Assembly (NCBI GenBank): GCA_009838735.1
Contig: VXQZ01000033.1
Span: 1 to 50,825, forward strand
Origin: Chloroflexota bacterium
Lineage (GTDB): Bacteria > Chloroflexota > Dehalococcoidia > Bin125
Direction of reading: 5' to 3'
Length of the DNA: 50,825 bases
In this document: positions 50,100-50,825 of the stretch, piece after piece
Layout: the number at the start of each line of letters is the position of its first letter
Position numbering within the stretch: the first letter of the stretch is position 1
Notes under the pieces: model-generated
What the model saw: only the letters and a program-made list of their open reading frames with translations
Databases searched by the model: none
What the model was told of the DNA's origin: nothing
Translations under genes and position numbers: made by a program

Positions 50100-50825
50100 T
50101 TGCAGTTTGCCTTTGTTGAATCATTTCGCCACGAACGACTTCTCGCACTCGGCCTGGCCTTCATACTCGCTGGCCTGGGATTCTGGTTCCTCCTCGACCA
50201 GGCATCTGCGCATGGCACTTGCAGTACGCATCACCAGTACCGGGTCTACGACGGCACCCACGACGCTGATGGCGACGGCGTCGGTTGCGAAACACTACCG
50301 GAACCGCCGGGCGGACCGCCACAGACCACTTCAACCACGACAACCACCGCGACATCGGGATACGACCGCGACAACTGGAGCTTCAACTCGAGTTCGGCGA
50401 GAGCGGCGCTGCTATGTGATTCCAGCGAACACGTTGACCACATCGTCGCGCTCAAGGAAGCATATGACTCCGGCGCATCCGGTTGGACGAACGCCCGCAA
50501 GAGGCAGTTTGCCAACGACCGCGCCAATCTCTGTTGCCTGGAAGCGGGCGTCAATCTGAGCAAATCAGACCACGACCTCGCCGAGTGGAGGGGCGGATCC
50601 TGCGAGCAACGTCGCCACATCGCGACCGTCACCGTCGCAGTCAAATTGACCTACCAGCTGTCAATCGACCCTGCTGAACAAACGGCGATTGACCAGGCAT
50701 TGGCGATGCAGTGTTCGATTCCATCAGCGGCGATCGGAGCAGAAGCCCCGGAGACGGCGCGTCTGAATAGTGTCACTGGATTCGCTACCTGGTTGTCTGA
50801 GCACTCGACCACCGCCGGCGCCCTC
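50100..50825 (+). CDS. secreted excalibur-HNH nuclease, truncated by window end
   Basis: At least 242 residues, open at the right edge. TTG 50100 has a good AGGAAG Shine-Dalgarno 6 nt upstream. A signal peptide (about 12-36, ending ASA) is followed by an excalibur-like calcium motif (YDGTHDADGDGVGCE), then a Thr-rich linker and a DUF1524-type HNH nuclease (EHVDHIVALKEAYDSGASGW ... RKRQFANDRANLCC ... NLSKSDHDLAEWRGG). The VDHIV His, the ANDRANL Asn and the SKSDHD residues are the expected catalytic set. It should cut DNA outside the cell, perhaps for nutrient use or DNA uptake. The AT-rich upstream region and unlike neighbours hint at transfer. Confidence 0.78.
   Translation, partial: MQFAFVESFRHERLLALGLAFILAGLGFWFLLDQASAHGTCSTHHQYRVYDGTHDADGDGVGCETLPEPPGGPPQTTSTTTTTATSGYDRDNWSFNSSSARAALLCDSSEHVDHIVALKEAYDSGASGWTNARKRQFANDRANLCCLEAGVNLSKSDHDLAEWRGGSCEQRRHIATVTVAVKLTYQLSIDPAEQTAIDQALAMQCSIPSAAIGAEAPETARLNSVTGFATWLSEHSTTAGAL

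Overview
This is a GC-rich bacterial chromosome segment with densely packed genes on both strands, frequent GTG/TTG starts, and no rRNA, tRNA, phage or transposase gene that I can recognise. The gene content points towards Chloroflexota, possibly the SAR202/Dehalococcoidia side. The pointers are a luciferase-like flavin oxidoreductase, an HpaB-type monooxygenase, a NuoG-like protein with an extra cysteine cluster, and several large secreted proteins. This placement is an impression from gene families, not the result of a search.

Layout. 0-10 kb: a flavin oxidoreductase and an alpha/beta-hydrolase-fold protein without its serine (minus strand), then two very large FtsX-like permeases translationally coupled on the plus strand, a DUF4389 membrane protein and a DinB protein. 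10-20 kb: a DUF309-dUTPase fusion, CrcB, a LysM lipoprotein, a ClC chloride channel with CBS domains, DUF2203 plus a methyltransferase, a metal-type ABC ATPase with a histidine-rich tail divergent from a cytosolic BtuF-like protein, a 96-bp palindromic dispersed element, and a two-gene operon of unknown function. 20-33 kb: an iron-sulfur and redox neighbourhood with MetF, an ErpA/IscA-type carrier, cysteine desulfurase, an AlkZ-like glycosylase, a Tam-like methyltransferase, NuoB, NuoI, a secreted metallopeptidase, a NuoG-like protein and a tandem NYN-like protein. 33-43 kb: a ferritin-VIT1 fusion, long-form HisG, two secreted proteins (PPC-domain and RCC1-like), an HpaB-like oxygenase, a LON-domain protein, a PaREP1/HEPN protein and an acyl-CoA dehydrogenase. 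43-50.8 kb: a Wzz-like protein with a degenerate kinase domain, a large S8-type secreted peptidase, a MaoC-like hydratase, a ThiS/MoaD-like protein, a coiled-coil membrane protein, and a secreted HNH nuclease cut off by the window edge.

The most intriguing signal is a pair of collinear ~100-bp intergenic elements at 21981-22080 and 29341-29440. Each consists of five 10-bp direct repeats (consensus AATCTGGACA, one helical turn apart) followed by a shared block containing CGATCCCCAG. One precedes the cysteine desulfurase gene and the other the NuoG-like gene, so a shared iron-sulfur/respiratory operator is possible. A dispersed structural repeat is the main alternative.

Other unusual items are an ~80-residue GWTG...WLQP domain shared by two unrelated secreted proteases, a DUF309-dUTPase fusion, a tandem NYN-like protein with eroded catalytic sites, and small single-TM coiled-coil proteins recurring three times.
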